Counted from the first letter of the stretch, positions 12,362 to 24,838 are shown. The stretch is DNA of 64,000 nt from Owenia fusiformis (GCA_903813345.2 CAIIXF020000008.1:7958366-8022365); one strand, 5' to 3'. Notes: generated by a model not told the origin, from the sequence alone. Program-made: numbers and translations.

Positions 12362-13175
12362 TAGCTCACATGGTGAGCTATTTTACCGCCCACTTGTCTG
12401 TCTGTCCGTCCCTCCGTCAACACATTGGCAGCTAATTCAAAATTCTCCTCGACAATTGGAATGGTTTCACTTTTAAAATATGTCTATATAAGGTTGTCAA
12501 TTTTTCCATAAGTGGGGTCTCAAAAGCTCGCCTTATATCAAATTGGCAGCCATTTTTATGGCGTAAAAATCAGGTTTTCAGCTCTTTTTTTTGGTTATAA
12601 CTCCACAGGTTTTCCACCAATTTGCTTGAAACTGTACAGGTACTTTAATTTATAGGTTATCAATAAGTCATACAAGTTTCGCCAAAATAAGTCGCTAAGA
12701 TTCAAAATGACTGCCACTTTTATTGCGGAAAAATCAGGTTTTCAGCTTGTCTTTGGTCATAACCCTTTATTTCTAGATTATCAACAATCTCTACAAGTTT
12801 CAGCAAAATATGTCGCAAAAATTAAAAATGGCTGCCACTCTTATTGCAGAAAAATCACTCCTTTAGCTCTTTTTTATCATAACTTGAAATTGTACAGGTA
12901 CCTTAATTTATAGGTTGTCAATAGTTTGTTTACTTTGTTTTAGGCAAAATATATTACGAATTTCAAAATGGTCGCCACTTTTATTGCATAAAAATCATGT
13001 ATAAAGCTACCTTTTAGTGTGCTTGTGAAATTCCTCTGTTCCAACTTCATTATAGAAAATGGTATTTTCATTCAGCTAGCCAAGTACTTTTACAAAATTA
13101 TTATCAACCTTTCATAATGTGCAGAAAAACTACTGTAAAACATTTAAAATATTGAAACCTTCCCATGTGAGCGCA
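12362..13175 (+). mobile_element. non-autonomous Helentron/pearl-like element, subfamily AGCTCACATGG (copy 1)
   Basis: It starts with a hairpin (agctcacatggtgagct) followed by a GTCTGTCTGTCCGTCC tract, then repeated modules with 'caggtactttaatttatagg' and 'aaaatggctgccac'. It ends with the inverted end word CCCATGTGAGC and then a small hairpin (tacccatggta). A short 5' end repeated in inverse orientation near the 3' end, a microsatellite tract and a terminal hairpin are the hallmarks of Helentron-derived elements such as DINE-1 and bivalve pearl elements. Nothing is encoded; the open frame at 12707-12913 is incidental. Confidence 0.7.
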
Positions 13176-14117
13176 GTACCCATGGTATTATTCATTTCTT
13201 TGGAGACATACACAGTGTAACTTTCAAATAATCATCTGATAAGGTGAATATGATTATGATTTGCTCGGCATTCTTGTAGTGTGTTCATTTTGTTTCATGA
13301 TACTGGCAGTTCCCTATGAAAAATTGATGATGCTTTTATCAAAATTGATTATCATATAAAAAGTATGATCATGATGCAGAACAGAACCCAAAAGGAACAA
13401 GTTATTGTCATCTAAAGCCTGATTAAAGTGTCTTCTTATTGCAATCCTCCGAATATGTCTCAGTGACCTTCTGTGAGATATTTGGTCTCTTCACTAAAGA
13501 CAGTTCAAGAAGTGGAGAAATCGCGAATCTTAAATACTGCAGTGAGCTGTGGTTTTCATGCATTTCTGTACAATGGATTTTCAGAGTTTTTCAGCATTTC
13601 ATAATTCACTGGTCTTTGCTCATGTCAACATCAAAATTAATAATTTAAAAACATCCTTTGTGACTGAATCTGTGCAATGAATAATAGTGCCGGTATGGTG
13701 CCACACAGGTATTTTACCTGCGCTGATACCCTACCACTAAGAAATATGATATTTCCCCACATAATTTCTTTTTACTAGCACAATTTGGAGAGCTCCACAA
13801 AGTTATCTCAATGAGCTAATGGAAAATCATAAAAGGATTACAGCATGGCAAAATGAGGTCTTCTATTGTTACAAAGCTATTTGATCATCGATCATTTTCT
13901 GATAAAGCTAAGACTTTATTTTATACTCAAAATGATTTATTTTCAAAAATAGTGTATTGTATAATAAATACAATAAATGTATTAATTGTGTATTAGAAAA
14001 TTAATGCTTGGAGTTTTTAATAGATTATTTACTACTTATGTCATACTAAGGTAGAGATACATAAAATAGGATGTCAAAAATAGAAAACAGATGATTCAAG
14101 GTAAGACATTGTTATGG

Positions 14118-14607
14118 ATTTAAAAATGCATACATTGATTGTGTATTGCTTTAAAATGCATATGTTGGAGTTATATTGCCTTAAAATGCATATGTTGAAG
14201 TTATATTGCTTTAAAATATATATGTTGAAGTTATATTGCTTTAGAAATGTATATGTTGAAGTTATATTGCTTTAGAAATGCATATGTTGAAGTTATATTG
14301 CTTTTGAAATGCTTATGTTGAAGTTATATTGCTTTTGAAATGCTTATGTTGAAGTTATATTGCTTTAGAAATGCATATGTTGAAGTTATATTGCTTTAGA
14401 AATGCTTATGTTGAAGTTATATTGCTTTAGAAATGCATATATTGAAGGTATAGTGCTTAAGAAATTCTTTAATTTGAAGATGTATTGCTTTATAAATTCA
14501 TAAGTTGAAAGTGTGTTAATTTAAAAATGCTTTAAGTTGATGGCATATTGCTTTAGAAGTTGAAGGTATATTGGTTTAGAATTTCATAATTTGAAGTTGT
14601 GTCGCTT
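14118..14607. repeat. 31-bp minisatellite (copy 2)
   Basis: This is the second copy of the array at 11575-12065, carried along in the 2,543-bp duplication. Unit order and variant bases (for example two adjacent cttttgaaatgcttat units) are preserved, so the array has not rearranged since duplication. Confidence 0.92.
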
Positions 14608-14904
14608 TAAATATTCTGAAGTTGGAGGCACAGAAAAGGTTCTGTTCCATCTAAAGAAGACTATCTTGATTGGTATTATCACAATGCTAAATAATGCTGC
14701 TCTAGGAGATTTCTTCTATAATCATATAGTAATTTCACATATGGCCACAGAATTCTTTAAATGATGTCATTTAGAACCAGATGAATATAGAGGTTTCAAA
14801 ACAAAGACTTTTGCTTAATATTATCAGTCAAGACCAAAATGTTAACTTAAGAAAGGAGACACCCATAAATGAATCTTAGTATTTTACGTTCACCATGTAC
14901 TTTT

Positions 14905-15718
14905 TAGCTCACATGGTGAGCTATTTTACCGCCCACTTGTCTGTCTGTCCGTCCCTCCGTCAACACATTGGCAGCTAATTCAAAATTCTCCTCGACAATT
15001 GGAATGGTTTCACTTTTAAAATATGTCTATATAAGGTTGTCAATTTTTCCATAAGTGGGGTCTCAAAAGCTCGCCTTATATCAAATTGGCAGCCATTTTT
15101 ATGGCGTAAAAATCAGGTTTTCAGCTCTTTTTTTTGGTTATAACTCCACAGGTTTTCCACCAATTTGCTTGAAACTGTACAGGTACTTTAATTTATAGGT
15201 TATCAATAAGTCATACAAGTTTCGCCAAAATAAGTCGCTAAGATTCAAAATGACTGCCACTTTTATTGCGGAAAAATCAGGTTTTCAGCTTGTCTTTGGT
15301 CATAACCCTTTATTTCTAGATTATCAACAATCTCTACAAGTTTCAGCAAAATATGTCGCAAAAATTAAAAATGGCTGCCACTCTTATTGCAGAAAAATCA
15401 CTCCTTTAGCTCTTTTTTATCATAACTTGAAATTGTACAGGTACCTTAATTTATAGGTTGTCAATAGTTTGTTTACTTTGTTTTAGGCAAAATATATTAC
15501 GAATTTCAAAATGGTCGCCACTTTTATTGCATAAAAATCATGTATAAAGCTACCTTTTAGTGTGCTTGTGAAATTCCTCTGTTCCAACTTCATTATAGAA
15601 AATGGTATTTTCATTCAGCTAGCCAAGTACTTTTACAAAATTATTATCAACCTTTCATAATGTGCAGAAAAACTACTGTAAAACATTTAAAATATTGAAA
15701 CCTTCCCATGTGAGCGCA
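14905..15718 (+). mobile_element. non-autonomous Helentron/pearl-like element, subfamily AGCTCACATGG (copy 2)
   Basis: This is the duplicate of the element at 12362-13175, carried by the 2,543-bp tandem duplication rather than inserted separately, because its flanks are duplicated as well. Confidence 0.7.
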
Positions 15719-16198
15719 GTACCCATGGTATTATTCATTTCTTTGGAGACATACACAGTGTAACTTTCAAATAATCATCTGATAAGGTGAATATGATTAT
15801 GATTTGCTCGGCATTCTTGTAGTGTGTTCATTTTGTTTCATGATACTGGCAGTTCCCTATGAAAAATTGATGATGCTTTTATCAAAATTGATTATCATAT
15901 AAAAAGTATGATCATGATGCAGAACAGAACCCAAAAGGAACAAGTTATTGTCATCTAAAGCCTGATTAAAGTGTCTTCTTATTGCAATCCTCCGAATATG
16001 TCTCAGTGACCTTCTGTGAGATATTTGGTCTCTTCACTAAAGACAGTTCAAGAAGTGGAGAAATCGCGAAAATAAAAAGACAATTACTTCTTTTTAAGAA
16101 GAGTAAAAGTGTGAGTTGGATATATCTAAAATTAGATGTCTGTTAGAATCAACCAAAAGCATGTTAGCTTAGTCTTGCGATTAAATAATCTTTATATG

Positions 16199-16665
16199 CA
16201 CAGGCTGGTATCAAAAGATTTGTTGTTATTTTTTGTCCGCTGTTACGGAGCAGTTTCACAGTTTACAGTTGCAACTGCTCTGTCACAGCGGACAAAAAAT
16301 TTAAACAGTGTTTTTATAAAAGAATTAAAAAGACCAAATACATCAACATCTCAAGAATACCTTCATAGTTATGCTGAAAACATATGTAAATATTATCGTG
16401 TCACGATATAGTGCGATTAAAAAGTTAAACAAGAAATGGTACATTTTGGAGTATGATACTCTGGTGCCATTTTCAATAGCTTTTCCTCCCAGCGTTATTG
16501 GACTTTAAACAGAAGTGAAAATTACCCATCCATTGTATGGAGTAAGTAGTTTTCTTTGGTATAACGAAACATGTGAGTTCCAAATAAATTGTGTGGTTTT
16601 CTTAGTGTTTTATGAAAAATAACATGCTCCATCACAACGGACAAATCTTTCGATACCAGCCTGTG
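16199..16665. mobile_element. TIR element (MITE-like), 467 bp
   Basis: The ends are inverted copies of CACAGGCTGGTATC(A/G)AAAG, continuing into TTGTCCG(C/T)TGT and GGAGCA with a small insertion on the left. A second inverted copy of the GTCCGCTGT...GGAGCAG word lies inside, near 16232-16302. No target-site duplication is clear by eye. An open frame of 91 codons at 16136-16411 overlaps it and is not considered a gene. Confidence 0.7.
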
Positions 16666-18534
16666 ACTAGCAACTAGTAAAAACCTTTTGTATTTTATGC
16701 CATTAAATATTTATGTTTGGGGTACAGATGCAAGAGCAGACTAGTGTAGGGAAAAACCAAATGAGATTTTATGCTTTAAATGACACGATAGCTGTTTTGA
16801 ATATTTCATATTTACATTTAATTGGGATTCAAGAAAATCTGCTCATCAGATTATCTAGGGTTTGTTTTTCATCCTAAGATTAACTTCAAATGTACAGATT
16901 GTTTGATGGTTTCTAGTTTTATCATGAGCTTAATTACTTTGCGCAGCCATCTTGAATTTTGGCAGCTGATTGTTTTATATTTTTTTGCAATTGCAGATGT
17001 GCACTCAGGATTGCTCAGGTAACTCAAGAGTTGTAGCATACTCAAAGGTTATGCTAAACATTCTAAACTCAAGTTACATACTCAGGAGTTATAAATCTGG
17101 TGTTTAGTCAGAAATATATTTCAAAGTGAAATAATTATTATTTGTTAAGTGACTATTTGCATGCTACCTTAGCAACTAATTAAGTAAATATATGTCTAAA
17201 GTGTTAACTATTGCAAGGTGATCAGTTCTCAGAGGATTAGTGGGTACAAAAGTGTCATTTTTAGTATTTGACCAATATTGGTCAAACTGTCAAGTATGAA
17301 ATAGATTTTTAGGTAGGTACAGTACAAGCCTCATTATAAAATCCCATGGGGAAGCAGGGCCCATTTTAATATCACCATAACATGTAGTTGTAGTCTCGAA
17401 CTTTTTTGTGGCTGTAGTTGGTGTTTGGCATTCGGTGGTTGGTGTTTGGTGTCTGCAGCAAATGGAAGGTGGTGACATTTTGTGTGTTGATGCATTGTCT
17501 TGAATGCTAGGCAAATTATTGGTACAAGGGTTAAGGTTATGGTTAATTACCTTTGTAATTATACCATAAGTCAGATCCTGATAACCACTACAGTGAGCTA
17601 TAGGATCACATACATATAGAGCTTTAAGACGATCGAGACTTGATGTCATTTGTATAATGTAACGGCCAGGCTACACAATCAGCCTGTCAGATGTACAAGC
17701 ATCCTAATTAATACATACAGTAATTTTCCATCAAAGAGATTCCCTGAACAGAATATTGCGATAATCCTCCTATCTGTTATTAACATTGTCACAATTGTTG
17801 TTTCACATTGAATGTCCTTAGAAATTACAGTGAAACATGCGTTTAGTGAACATATTGGTGTAATAGGATTTATTCAATATACCAAAATACATCATAACAA
17901 AGGGCAATTATTCCAAAAAGACTGAATGGAAATGGAATTTTTGTTTTTTGGGAGGGTATGGTTTTCATAAAAAAAAAAAAAAAATTTGAAATTGAGATGA
18001 ATCCAATATACAGATACACATAATGAGTTTATACAAGTATCTTATCCGAAGCAAGAATAAAACTTAATTAAAAATGAGTATGACTGTGTGTTGTTTGCCT
18101 AATTTACAGGAAGTGTGATTAAAAGAACCACTTGAGTGATTCATTAATTTAATCATTTATTGATATTGATTCATGTATTGAAAAGTAACTTGATTTATTG
18201 GTTATTAATTATTGCAGCTTATTGTTAGATATATTTAATATGTGGGCACATAATACCCACAATTGATTGCAAATAATTGTTTGAGCCACCATAGATTGAA
18301 CCCGTCTGCAATGCTGTATGTTTAAAAATCGTGTACATGTAACTTAAAGAGCCACTATCAGTTTCAGGAGTCAGTCAGAGTACCCCTTGATAATTTTACA
18401 TTAAGGAGGTTGGAAATCATGTTAATTTATCTATTACATAGCAAACTGTCCAGTTTAGACTCATAGCAGTAAGTCGGACAAAACAAGTAGAGAGATGAGG
18501 GTATGATTACTGCAAGAATATTCGACAAATCTGC
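16666..18534. other. gene-free stretch
   Basis: AT-rich sequence with a run of A near 17970 and no recognisable gene, repeat array or element ends. The open frame on the minus strand at 17290-17649 has no family resemblance. Confidence 0.45.
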
Positions 18535-18690
18535 AAGATTTATTTTTTGCTTGGATATAGAGAACGCCTCCATCCGTCCATCTGTCTGTCCGGCAATTAC
18601 ACAAATACTGTTGGCCCAATATTTATATACCTATATGCCCTATGTGAGTACAAGTTCTGCTGATGGTTTCTTCCTTTGGACTGTGCATGG
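18535..18690. mobile_element. fragment of Helentron-like element, subfamily CCCAACGAAC
   Basis: The run ggatatagagaacgcctcc...ccgtccatctgtctgtccggcaat...ttggcccaatatt...gagtacaagttctgct matches, word by word, the element at 22135-22400 (ggatatagggaaagc, gtccgtccgg, gttggcccga, gtagaagttctgct). Both ends are lost. Confidence 0.6.
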
Positions 18691-18749
18691 TGTTTCTGTT
18701 TGTTAAGTAACAAACATTCATAATTATTATCTATATAGCAATATAAGGC

Positions 18750-18755
18750 TTTATT
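18750..18755 (-). terminator. polyadenylation signal of the otopetrin-like gene
   Basis: AATAAA on the minus strand, about 100 nt beyond the otopetrin-like stop codon, the only canonical hexamer seen close downstream. Confidence 0.6.
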
Positions 18756-18856
18756 AACAGATGACCTGTATAAATCGTGATGAATATAAATCTGTATAAA
18801 TCATGTTTAATATAAATCTGTACACAATATTGCATAGAACTGTGGTTTTATACAAA

Positions 18857-20554
18857 TCAAGCCCGGCCATTGTTCTCACATTGCTCGAGGGCTTGTACAT
18901 TATCACCTTTTAATGGTTCATAGCCACCATAGTGTTGCTGCCTAGTACATCTTCGTCTTACTTGTTCAGATAGCATCAACACACTATGGAATCGGAAGTA
19001 AATAGCCATGGTGTAAGTTAAGTGAACTATAACGAGCCAGTTTTCCTCACCAAAGTAGTGTTCTTGAACTGGTGAGGCATCTGGGAACTTTACCTCAACA
19101 ACACTGTCTGCTAACCAGTGACCAAAGTTCAGGATCAGTATGAACCCTAGACACTCAGATAACCAATTATCAATGGGACCTGTATAGAAACTGGTCAAGA
19201 GAATGATAAGGTAGACTTGTAGAATCACTTGAATAAGAGTCGAAGTCTGCCACACCAGGCTTAAGGCACTGATAATCTGAATGCTTTCTTGGAAAGTGTT
19301 ACAGTTGTACATCAATATGGAAAGGACAGATATAAAGGTGAATGCAACATCAAAGCCAAGACCGAGTGATGAGATTAACATGATGACACATTCAGTGTCT
19401 ATGTTGCCGTATCGCTTCATTTGCCCAGACTTTGTCAGTTTGTGCAATACATATGCACAAGCTATTGCAAGCACTGGGTCATAGAGTGTTTTAATTACAG
19501 AAATGATAAGGATTGCTTTGTTGTAGAATGTTTGAACATATAAAAGACACTCAAATGTAAACATCAGAGTCATGAACAGGATTCCAATTATCCATAATAG
19601 TCCATAGCAGTTCATTTGATGCCCTTGTTGAGGGAGAGCATCATTTCCACCAATTACATCATTGTTTTCATTCACTTCATTGTCTTCAACATTATTTCTA
19701 CCAATCAGGGCATTTTTTCTATTCACATCATCATTTGGACCACCATCACCAATATCATCAGGAAAGTCAATAATTTCAGCATACATGTTCATACGACTGT
19801 GCTTTATTTGAGACCAAATATGGAGAAGTAAACTGGATGCTAGGACACAGAACTCCATCTGAACAGGGTAGATATAAATCTCTACGGTGTCTGCTGTTCT
19901 CTGCATAGTATTCTCCTCATGCAGACATTCATTCGCATGTTTCTGTATAGCAGGGTCTAGCATTGTTATGTTGTAGCCAAAGTCCTTACCCGGAAATATA
20001 TTTTTTGATTCAAACAAAAATGAATATATCCACAAGAACAAGTTTGTTCCTGATGCGAATATAAATACTGAGGCTTTTTTAATGTTTGGATTGTTCTGAA
20101 TGTTGCCATAGTTACACCACATCAAAAACAACAGCTGCGATGGCATGTAAAGTAGAGATTTGAAGATCAACAATACAATATCAATTACTTTTTCCTCATT
20201 TAGTTCCTTAAAATGTTGATAAACATCAAGACATTCAGTTGTAGCAATGATTCGAAATATATCATTGATGAATGTCCCAACAAGGAATACAATTAGGCAA
20301 ATTATTGCTATTCCGTGTGTATCAGAGAGTCTCCAGGGAACATACCTCCATTGTAGCTTATTCACTCTAGTAAATGCAAACAAAAATATAACTGTTGATA
20401 CCTGTAGAGTCAACAACAATACTAACATGATAGTCTCAGTTACCCCATGTGATTTATTGATGGTGATCCAGCGAGATAGTCCAATAGTTCCAAGAATGGC
20501 CAGAAACACTGCCATTAGTATGTAATTCAAAGCAGTCCGTTTAGATTGAGCCAT
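18857..20554 (-). CDS. otopetrin-like proton channel
   Basis: This is a 565-residue membrane protein with twelve predicted helices: about 10-27, 40-61, 83-105, 124-149, 161-183, 227-255, then a charged, Asn/Asp-rich loop (about 262-310), and 318-341, 350-372, 388-412, 427-455, 466-487 and 503-527. Otopetrins form dimers of 12-TM subunits and conduct protons across membranes. Family-like features are the YP..(M/E)EF..LAS motif in TM6, NFG.WL.DS.VE in TM11 and a helix ending YFRFHSVLML in TM12. The coding region is uninterrupted. The ATG has good context (GACATGG), and TTTCTAG lies just upstream, so a non-coding 5' exon is likely. A nearby polyA signal lies at 18750. It is a single gene here, with no co-oriented partner. 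Assignment rests on motif recognition, and proton selectivity is inferred from the family. Confidence 0.8.
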   Translation of the reverse strand: MAQSKRTALNYILMAVFLAILGTIGLSRWITINKSHGVTETIMLVLLLTLQVSTVIFLFAFTRVNKLQWRYVPWRLSDTHGIAIICLIVFLVGTFINDIFRIIATTECLDVYQHFKELNEEKVIDIVLLIFKSLLYMPSQLLFLMWCNYGNIQNNPNIKKASVFIFASGTNLFLWIYSFLFESKNIFPGKDFGYNITMLDPAIQKHANECLHEENTMQRTADTVEIYIYPVQMEFCVLASSLLLHIWSQIKHSRMNMYAEIIDFPDDIGDGGPNDDVNRKNALIGRNNVEDNEVNENNDVIGGNDALPQQGHQMNCYGLLWIIGILFMTLMFTFECLLYVQTFYNKAILIISVIKTLYDPVLAIACAYVLHKLTKSGQMKRYGNIDTECVIMLISSLGLGFDVAFTFISVLSILMYNCNTFQESIQIISALSLVWQTSTLIQVILQVYLIILLTSFYTGPIDNWLSECLGFILILNFGHWLADSVVEVKFPDASPVQEHYFGEENWLVIVHLTYTMAIYFRFHSVLMLSEQVRRRCTRQQHYGGYEPLKGDNVQALEQCENNGRA

Positions 20555-20944
20555 GTCTCCTAGAAATATAAAAATGACCTATGTGGCTACTCATAAATTG
20601 TCTTCAACTCTTTTAAATGTCCTGTTAACTTTGAATGCCTATATCTGGTACACTCTACTCCCAGACTCTAAATTGGTGCCTAGTAAGTTGTTGAATAAAA
20701 TCAACAGAAATATATCAAATTACAAATATACCATGTTGACTCATCAACCATCTTCCTCATTCTTTGAAATTCAAAAAGAAAGCAAAACACACATGTGTAA
20801 TGTATGGCTGTATAGTCACAGATTGAACAGATTGTGTAGCATGGGAACATTTTTTTAACTGAGTGTATTTGTTTAACACAATGTTCAATACTTAATATAA
20901 TGCTGATCTTTAAAAAAATAGGAACTTTTTCTTTTTTGCATATG

Positions 20945-21125
20945 ATTTAATCCCACCAAACAATGTTTGGTAGGGATGTAGAAAAGCTGTCTCCCTGGCT
21001 GTTCGTCTGTTTGTAATAATAAAAGTGTTATATCTGTTAACTTAACAGATTTCACGATACCATGCACCCATTCATTTAGCAATTTATTTGTGAACTTTTT
21101 CACAAAAAATAAATCTTGTTGAATT
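20945..21125. mobile_element. fragment of Helentron-like element, subfamily CCCAACGAAC
   Basis: It begins with a near-perfect palindrome, cccaccaaacaatgtttggtaggg, followed by atgtagaaaagctg and a degraded gtctgtttg tract, the same order as at 22135. It has no clear right end; ttttctag at 21124 could be a remnant terminus. It lies just 5' of the otopetrin-like gene. Confidence 0.6.
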
Positions 21126-22134
21126 TTCTAGCAGAAGTCATACCCAACCCCTCTCCACTCATTTTGTCCATTTTATGGGCATATCCTAAGTTTATGGTAT
21201 GAATTATCTTACAATTGTTACCAACTTTTAAATGAAATAAGTTATGCTTCAAAGTTTGTCATCTGTAACAATTGTTGAACTTCTAACTGTCATCACATGT
21301 AGCACAGTCAAGTTTTAACAGATTTCTGGCAATATATGTTACCATAGCAACAAATTATCTATAAGGACTAACAGGCTCTTAGAAACAGTTCGAACCAATT
21401 CAAAGGGTGTTCAATATATACAGATTTACTGTACTTGACATAATCTGAATTCAGCATGCATATTTGGTATTGTAATGTTGCCTCATCCGGCTTTATCCTG
21501 ATATTGTTTAATTAACAGATATAGTGTGTTATATTAGGTTCGACATGCCATGAATAATACAATTGAAATCTGAGGAATATTACAATTACTAATTGTAATA
21601 TCACTGGCTAACTTGTTTACAATTCCCAGTATTAACAATCCATTGATGTATAATCAACAACACATCCTTTTCTCCATTGACGTCAGTCTCATCTGTCTTG
21701 ATTTCCCAATGTGATTATATCTTACGGATATCGTTGTTTGTCATATCAATCATATCATTAATCTACAAGGATAACACATTTAGTGGTAGATGGACTATTA
21801 TTTCAATGGATATGATGCTAATAAACATGACAACAAAAATAACTAAAAATTTATCTTTTTTCTATAAAGTTCACTGGGCTTATACATGTACATGATGAAA
21901 CTGCACAATGAGTATGCTTTATATCAACATACATATCAAACCCATATTGCCAGTATATTTTATTTGTTTAGCATAGATCTATATCCAATTTATTCATATA
22001 GATATAATATAAACTTATCATCAGTTAAATTTTGTCATTCGCTTTTGTTGTCAGTCACTCGTTATCATCACTATAACTTCAGTTTGACATTACAATTTGT
22101 ATTCTAAAACAACTGAAACATTGCTCACTTTAAT

Positions 22135-22400
22135 TATTATCCCATCAAACGAAGTTTGGAGGGATATAGGGAAAGCTTCCGTCCGTCCGGGCAATAACTC
22201 AAATACCGTTGGCCCGATTTTGTTCATATTTTGTATACATATACCCCATGGGATATACCCCATGGGGGTAGAAGTTCTGCTTAAAAGCCGATTTTCAAAA
22301 TGGCCGCTCATTTAAAAATGGCGGCCATTTTAGTGCTGATTTTACAGTAATTTAGGTGCAATATGTTAAACTGTAAAAGTAATATGTTTTAAACGTAAAA
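22135..22400 (+). mobile_element. Helentron-like element fragment with left hairpin
   Basis: It has a left palindrome (catcaaacgaagtttggaggg), GTCCGTCCGG, 'gttggcccgattttgttcatattt' and two 'aaaatggcggcc' modules. The right part with the terminal hairpin is missing. The window has further related copies at 18535, 20945, 53165 and 61930. Confidence 0.65.
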
Positions 22401-22518
22401 AGATTATATAGGACATTAATAAAGCTAGAAATATGGCTATGGCTCAGTGGCAGAGTCAAGGTTATCAATATCGCTTGGTGATAATTTGGCAACACAATTG
22501 CAATTTTCCCCCAAAACA

Positions 22519-23999
22519 TTTCTCAGATTTTAAACTTTCCAGATGTACTGAACTATAGTTAACAGATTTGTGAGCCGTTTAAACAATGATTGTGTTGCAA
22601 AACTATATACTCCTGTCTGCATATGATAATTTTGGTACATTCATTTATCATTGTTTGTCTTGTTTAACCATTGAAATGCAACATGAGGAAAACTCCATTA
22701 CCAGAGGGAAATCAGTGGAATGTTTTGTAGCATTATAGTAGTTTTCTTGCATTTCTGAGGCCTGTATAATTAATCATCCGTTTAGTACATATTAAAGGTG
22801 GAATAACAGGAATTAACCCATTTAAGGTAGCTCAAGTAGAATAAGTAATCGAACAGTATCCCATTAGGACTTTTTAATAGGTAATATATATTGATTGTTG
22901 ATATATTTAGAACTTTACTAGGATATAAGATTTTTTTATTGCACAGGAGTGCATTGTAGTCTAGTATAGCATAGTATTTCAGAGTAAGGGTAAGTGTTCA
23001 TTTGTCGAAACATATAGAAAACAAATTTGATTTAATTTAGTCCCATCTCTGATTTAATGAAATATGAGTGTTGATTTGATTATTACTTTTTAAAGATCAT
23101 CATTATTTTATAAGTGGAGGTACTTTTGTTTTGTACAACTGTTAAGATTTGGACATCATCTCGTAATGAATATAGAGTATGGTTGATAAATATAAAATAT
23201 ATATTACATATTTTGAGAAACATGCAATTTACTCATAGAAGCCTAAACACAGGTAAGCCTTTCTCAGATTTTAAACTTTCCAGATGTATTGAACTATAGT
23301 TAACAGATTTGTGAGTAGTTAAACAATGATTGTGTTGCAAAACTATATACTCCTGTCTGCATATGATCATTTTGGTACATTCATTTATCATTGTTTGTCT
23401 TGTTTAACCATTGAAATGCAACATGAGGAAAACTCCATTACCAGAGGGAAATCAGTGGAATGTTTTGTAGCATTATAGTAGTTTTCTTGCATTTCTGAGG
23501 CCTGTATAATTAATCATCCGTTTAGTACATATTAAAGGTGGAATAACAGGAATTAACCCATTTAAGGTAGCTCAAGTAGAATAAGTAATCGAACAGTATC
23601 CCATTAGGCCTTTTTAATAGGTAATATATATTGATTGTTGATATATTTAGAACTTTACTAGGATATAAGATTTTTTTATTGCACAGGAGTGCATTGTAGT
23701 CTAGTATAGCATAATATTTCAGAGTAAGGGTAAGTGTTCATTTGTCGAAACATATAGAAAACAAATTTGATTTAATTTAGTCCCATCTCTGATTTAATGA
23801 AATATGAGTGTTGATTTGATTATTACTTTTTAAAGATCATCATTATTTTATAAGTGGAGGTACTTTTGTTTTGTACAACTGTTAAGATTTGGACATCATC
23901 TCGTAATGAATATAGAGTATGGTTGATAAATATAAAATATATATTACATATTTTGAGAAACATGCAATTTACTCATAGAAGCCTAAACACAGGTAAGCC
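22519..23999. repeat. 740-bp direct tandem duplication (two copies)
   Basis: Copy 1 is 22519-23259 and copy 2 is 23260-23999. Both start tttctcagattttaaac and end cacaggtaagcc. A few differences are visible (for example gtgagccgttt versus gtgagtagtt and ttaggactt versus ttaggcctt), so copies are close but not identical. No gene was recognised; short open frames at 23114 and 23854 are shared by duplication. Confidence 0.95.
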
Positions 24000-24838
24000 T
24001 TGTAATTTCTTCAAAGAAACATACATTCCCATCCATATTGTATATTAGAACTATTCTACACTTCTCAATTCTAAATTATTCCAATTTTCATACACATTAA
24101 AGATTTGCTTTTTATCACAATATTTACTTTATCGTTATGTGCATGTATTTTTGAATCTCATCTCACTGTCTCATTCTTTAGGGAAAGGTAGACACCATGA
24201 TATTTTGCAAGGAACAGGAAAAGGTAGTTCAAGGTTTCAACAGTTTTTGTTGAATCATTGCATTGAATGAACAAGATGAAAAGTCAGCTCATTTTTACTC
24301 CATAAGCTTGTTGCACTCACTTTCCGAACTGTTTAGTTTGTTGCAGTATCTTGACTTTGGAGCAAATAAAAGGTAGGCACGTGTTTTCATATACTGAAAC
24401 TCAAGACGTCCATCAGTTAACTAAAGCAAAATATATCACCTCACTAGAGCACACCTGATTATATAGCCATATGACCCCCTCCCCAAAAAATTGAACTCAG
24501 AATGAGTAGAATTCTTAGTTAAAAGTTGTTTCCAGTTATTCTGATTTTACTCAATTTGGTTTACTTACCCAAAGGTGAACTACTGTATATTTAGCTGTTT
24601 TAAAATATAACCACATTCAACATATTTGAATTCATTTGATCTAATTTCATCATTCATTCTCTGACATAGACAAAGTAAATCTGAATATGTAACTTTTGAA
24701 TGCTTTATCCAGAATTCTATGTCAGTTTATGTTCTCACTTCAGATGAGGCAGAGCTGCAGATTGATCTAATTGCAGCCAGATCATTGTGTTTATGAACCT
24801 GTTTAGATTTAAGTATTTTTCTCAGCTGCTTGCAGGGT
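24000..24838. other. gene-free stretch
   Basis: Low-CpG, AT-rich sequence with no supported gene, array or element. It forms the left flank of the CpG-rich segment that begins at 24839. Confidence 0.4.

Larger units (their letters stand above)
10984..16069. repeat. 2,543-bp direct tandem duplication (two copies)
   Basis: Copy 1 is 10984-13526 and copy 2 is 13527-16069, beginning atcttaaatactgcagtg in both and ending ...gagaaatcgcga. Copies differ at only a few positions noticed by eye, for example cgcataaat versus cccataaat, ctctaagag versus ctctaggag, and agatatattg versus agatgtattg. Each unit carries a 31-bp minisatellite and one Helentron-like element. No gene was found in the unit. Confidence 0.95.

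Noticed and set aside
16136-16411. 91-codon open frame
   Set aside because: It overlaps the left half of a TIR element and has no start context, splice signals or recognisable domain.
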